A DNA stretch of 64,000 bases from contig NZ_QQOA01000020.1 in NCBI RefSeq assembly GCF_003443895.1, forward strand, positions 62,001 through 126,000, in the 5' to 3' direction. Each line of letters starts with the position of its first letter. The first letter of the stretch is position 1. Made by a program: the position numbers and the translations under genes. The notes beneath the pieces were generated by a model, which did no database searches, had not been told where the DNA came from, and saw nothing but the letters and a program-made list of their open reading frames with translations. Of the stretch, positions 63,352 to 64,000 are shown piece by piece. Origin of the DNA: Paraburkholderia phosphatilytica. GTDB lineage: Bacteria > Pseudomonadota > Gammaproteobacteria > Burkholderiales > Burkholderiaceae.

Positions 63352-63435
63352 GGCTTCCGATACACTTCAGTTCTGGTCCTGTCCGCCAGGGCGCCGTTCG
63401 CGGCGCCCTGTGTTTATCGAACGAAGGAACCTCGT

Positions 63436-64000
63436 GTGTCCGACTACAACATCCTCGAACTGATCGATCGCGCACGGCCCAACCTGCGGCGCGGCAGCCG
63501 GCAGGTTGCCGAATACATCCTTGCGAACCTGAATTCCATCGCCGATACCAGCCTCGCCGAACTGGCGCGCGCCGCGCAGGTGAGCGAACCGACGGTGCTG
63601 CGGTTCTGCTCGATCATCGGGTGCAGCGGGTTTCGCGAGTTCAAGATCCGCGTCGTGCAAAGTCTCGCGCTCGGCGCGCCGGCCGCGCATTCGGTGCTGG
63701 CCGCTGACGACAACCCCGAAAGCGTCGCCACGAAGATCTTCGACTACACGATCACGAGCCTCGACTGGGCGCGCAAGAAGCTGGATTTCGCCGCCATCGG
63801 CCGTGCGGTGGATCTGCTTGCCGCCGCGAATCGCATCGAGTTTTTCGGCTTTGGCGCATCCGGTATCGTCGCGCTCGATGCGCAGCAGAAGTTTCCGCTG
63901 TTCGGCGTGCCCTGTGTCGCGCATCAGGATTCGCATCAGCAGTTCATCGCGGCATCGATGCTGAAGCCGGGCGACGCGGTGGTCGCGATCTCGAACACCG
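63436..64000 (+). CDS. RpiR/HexR-type regulator (3' end cut by window)
   Basis: The first 188 codons of an RpiR-family regulator. The N-terminal helix-turn-helix is SLAELARAAQVSEPTVLRFC near residue 36, and the SIS sugar-phosphate domain begins near residue 120 (RIEFFGFGASGIVALDAQQK). GTG start with AAGGA eight nt upstream. It follows the ABC permease by 84 bp on the same strand. SIS regulators sense phosphosugars, so it likely controls this whole catabolic locus, including the dyads at 58059 and 58143. Confidence 0.87.
   Translation, partial: MSDYNILELIDRARPNLRRGSRQVAEYILANLNSIADTSLAELARAAQVSEPTVLRFCSIIGCSGFREFKIRVVQSLALGAPAAHSVLAADDNPESVATKIFDYTITSLDWARKKLDFAAIGRAVDLLAAANRIEFFGFGASGIVALDAQQKFPLFGVPCVAHQDSHQQFIAASMLKPGDAVVAISNT

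Overview
The window looks like a chromosomal segment of a Burkholderia-type betaproteobacterium (Burkholderia, Paraburkholderia or a relative). The evidence is very high GC with G/C-rich third codon positions, densely packed operons, and family choices typical of that group: many IclR, GntR and LysR-independent catabolic modules, FadR-type operators, an HPP-CBS protein and a LuxR solo. I see no rRNA, tRNA, insertion sequence, prophage or CRISPR array. The first and last genes are cut by the window edges.

Region 1 (about 1-22.4 kb) reads as a C2-organosulfonate catabolism supercluster. It holds pta (acetyl-phosphate to acetyl-CoA), an orphan cobST pair, a tauXY-like taurine dehydrogenase, a beta-hydroxyacid dehydrogenase, sauSTU (sulfoacetate uptake, activation and reduction to sulfoacetaldehyde), an isethionate-dehydrogenase-like GMC flavoprotein with an MHS transporter, and soeABC (sulfite to sulfate). 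Three mutually similar IclR regulators are interspersed. Inferred flow: taurine, sulfoacetate and isethionate converge on sulfoacetaldehyde. Xsc, which is not in the window and is expected just upstream of pta, would cleave it to acetyl phosphate and sulfite. Pta and Soe then deal with the two products.

Region 2 (22.4-41.7 kb) is a mosaic. It contains a chemoreceptor, an orphan SucA-like E1, a purine-catabolism unit (allA, alc) with a DctA transporter under a FadR-type GntR regulator, a ClC channel and an HPP-CBS protein sharing AT-rich dyads, an MCE protein with a DUF3313 lipoprotein, a TetR/esterase pair, a candidate small RNA, and a TrmB-type regulator with RidA and an MFS permease.

Region 3 (41.7-51.6 kb) is the most novel part. 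A LuxR solo with altered ligand-pocket residues precedes an antiporter and a tight seven-gene operon: acyl carrier protein, AMP ligase, a transglutaminase-like protein of unknown function, ketosynthase, a short ketosynthase-like partner lacking the catalytic Cys, a flavin halogenase-like enzyme with the WxWxIP signature, and a class III aminotransferase. I read it as an undescribed small biosynthetic cluster for a (possibly halogenated, aminated) acyl product. It is followed by 540 bp carrying three successive inverted-repeat pairs.

Region 4 (51.6-64 kb) is a sugar or sugar-acid catabolic locus. A seven-gene leftward operon (cupin phosphosugar isomerase, shikimate-dehydrogenase-like enzyme, SDR, UlaG-like lactonase, FGGY kinase, HAD phosphatase, SDR) diverges from an FAD-linked oxidase, an RbsBAC-type ABC importer and an RpiR-type regulator. 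The substrate cannot be told from sequence.
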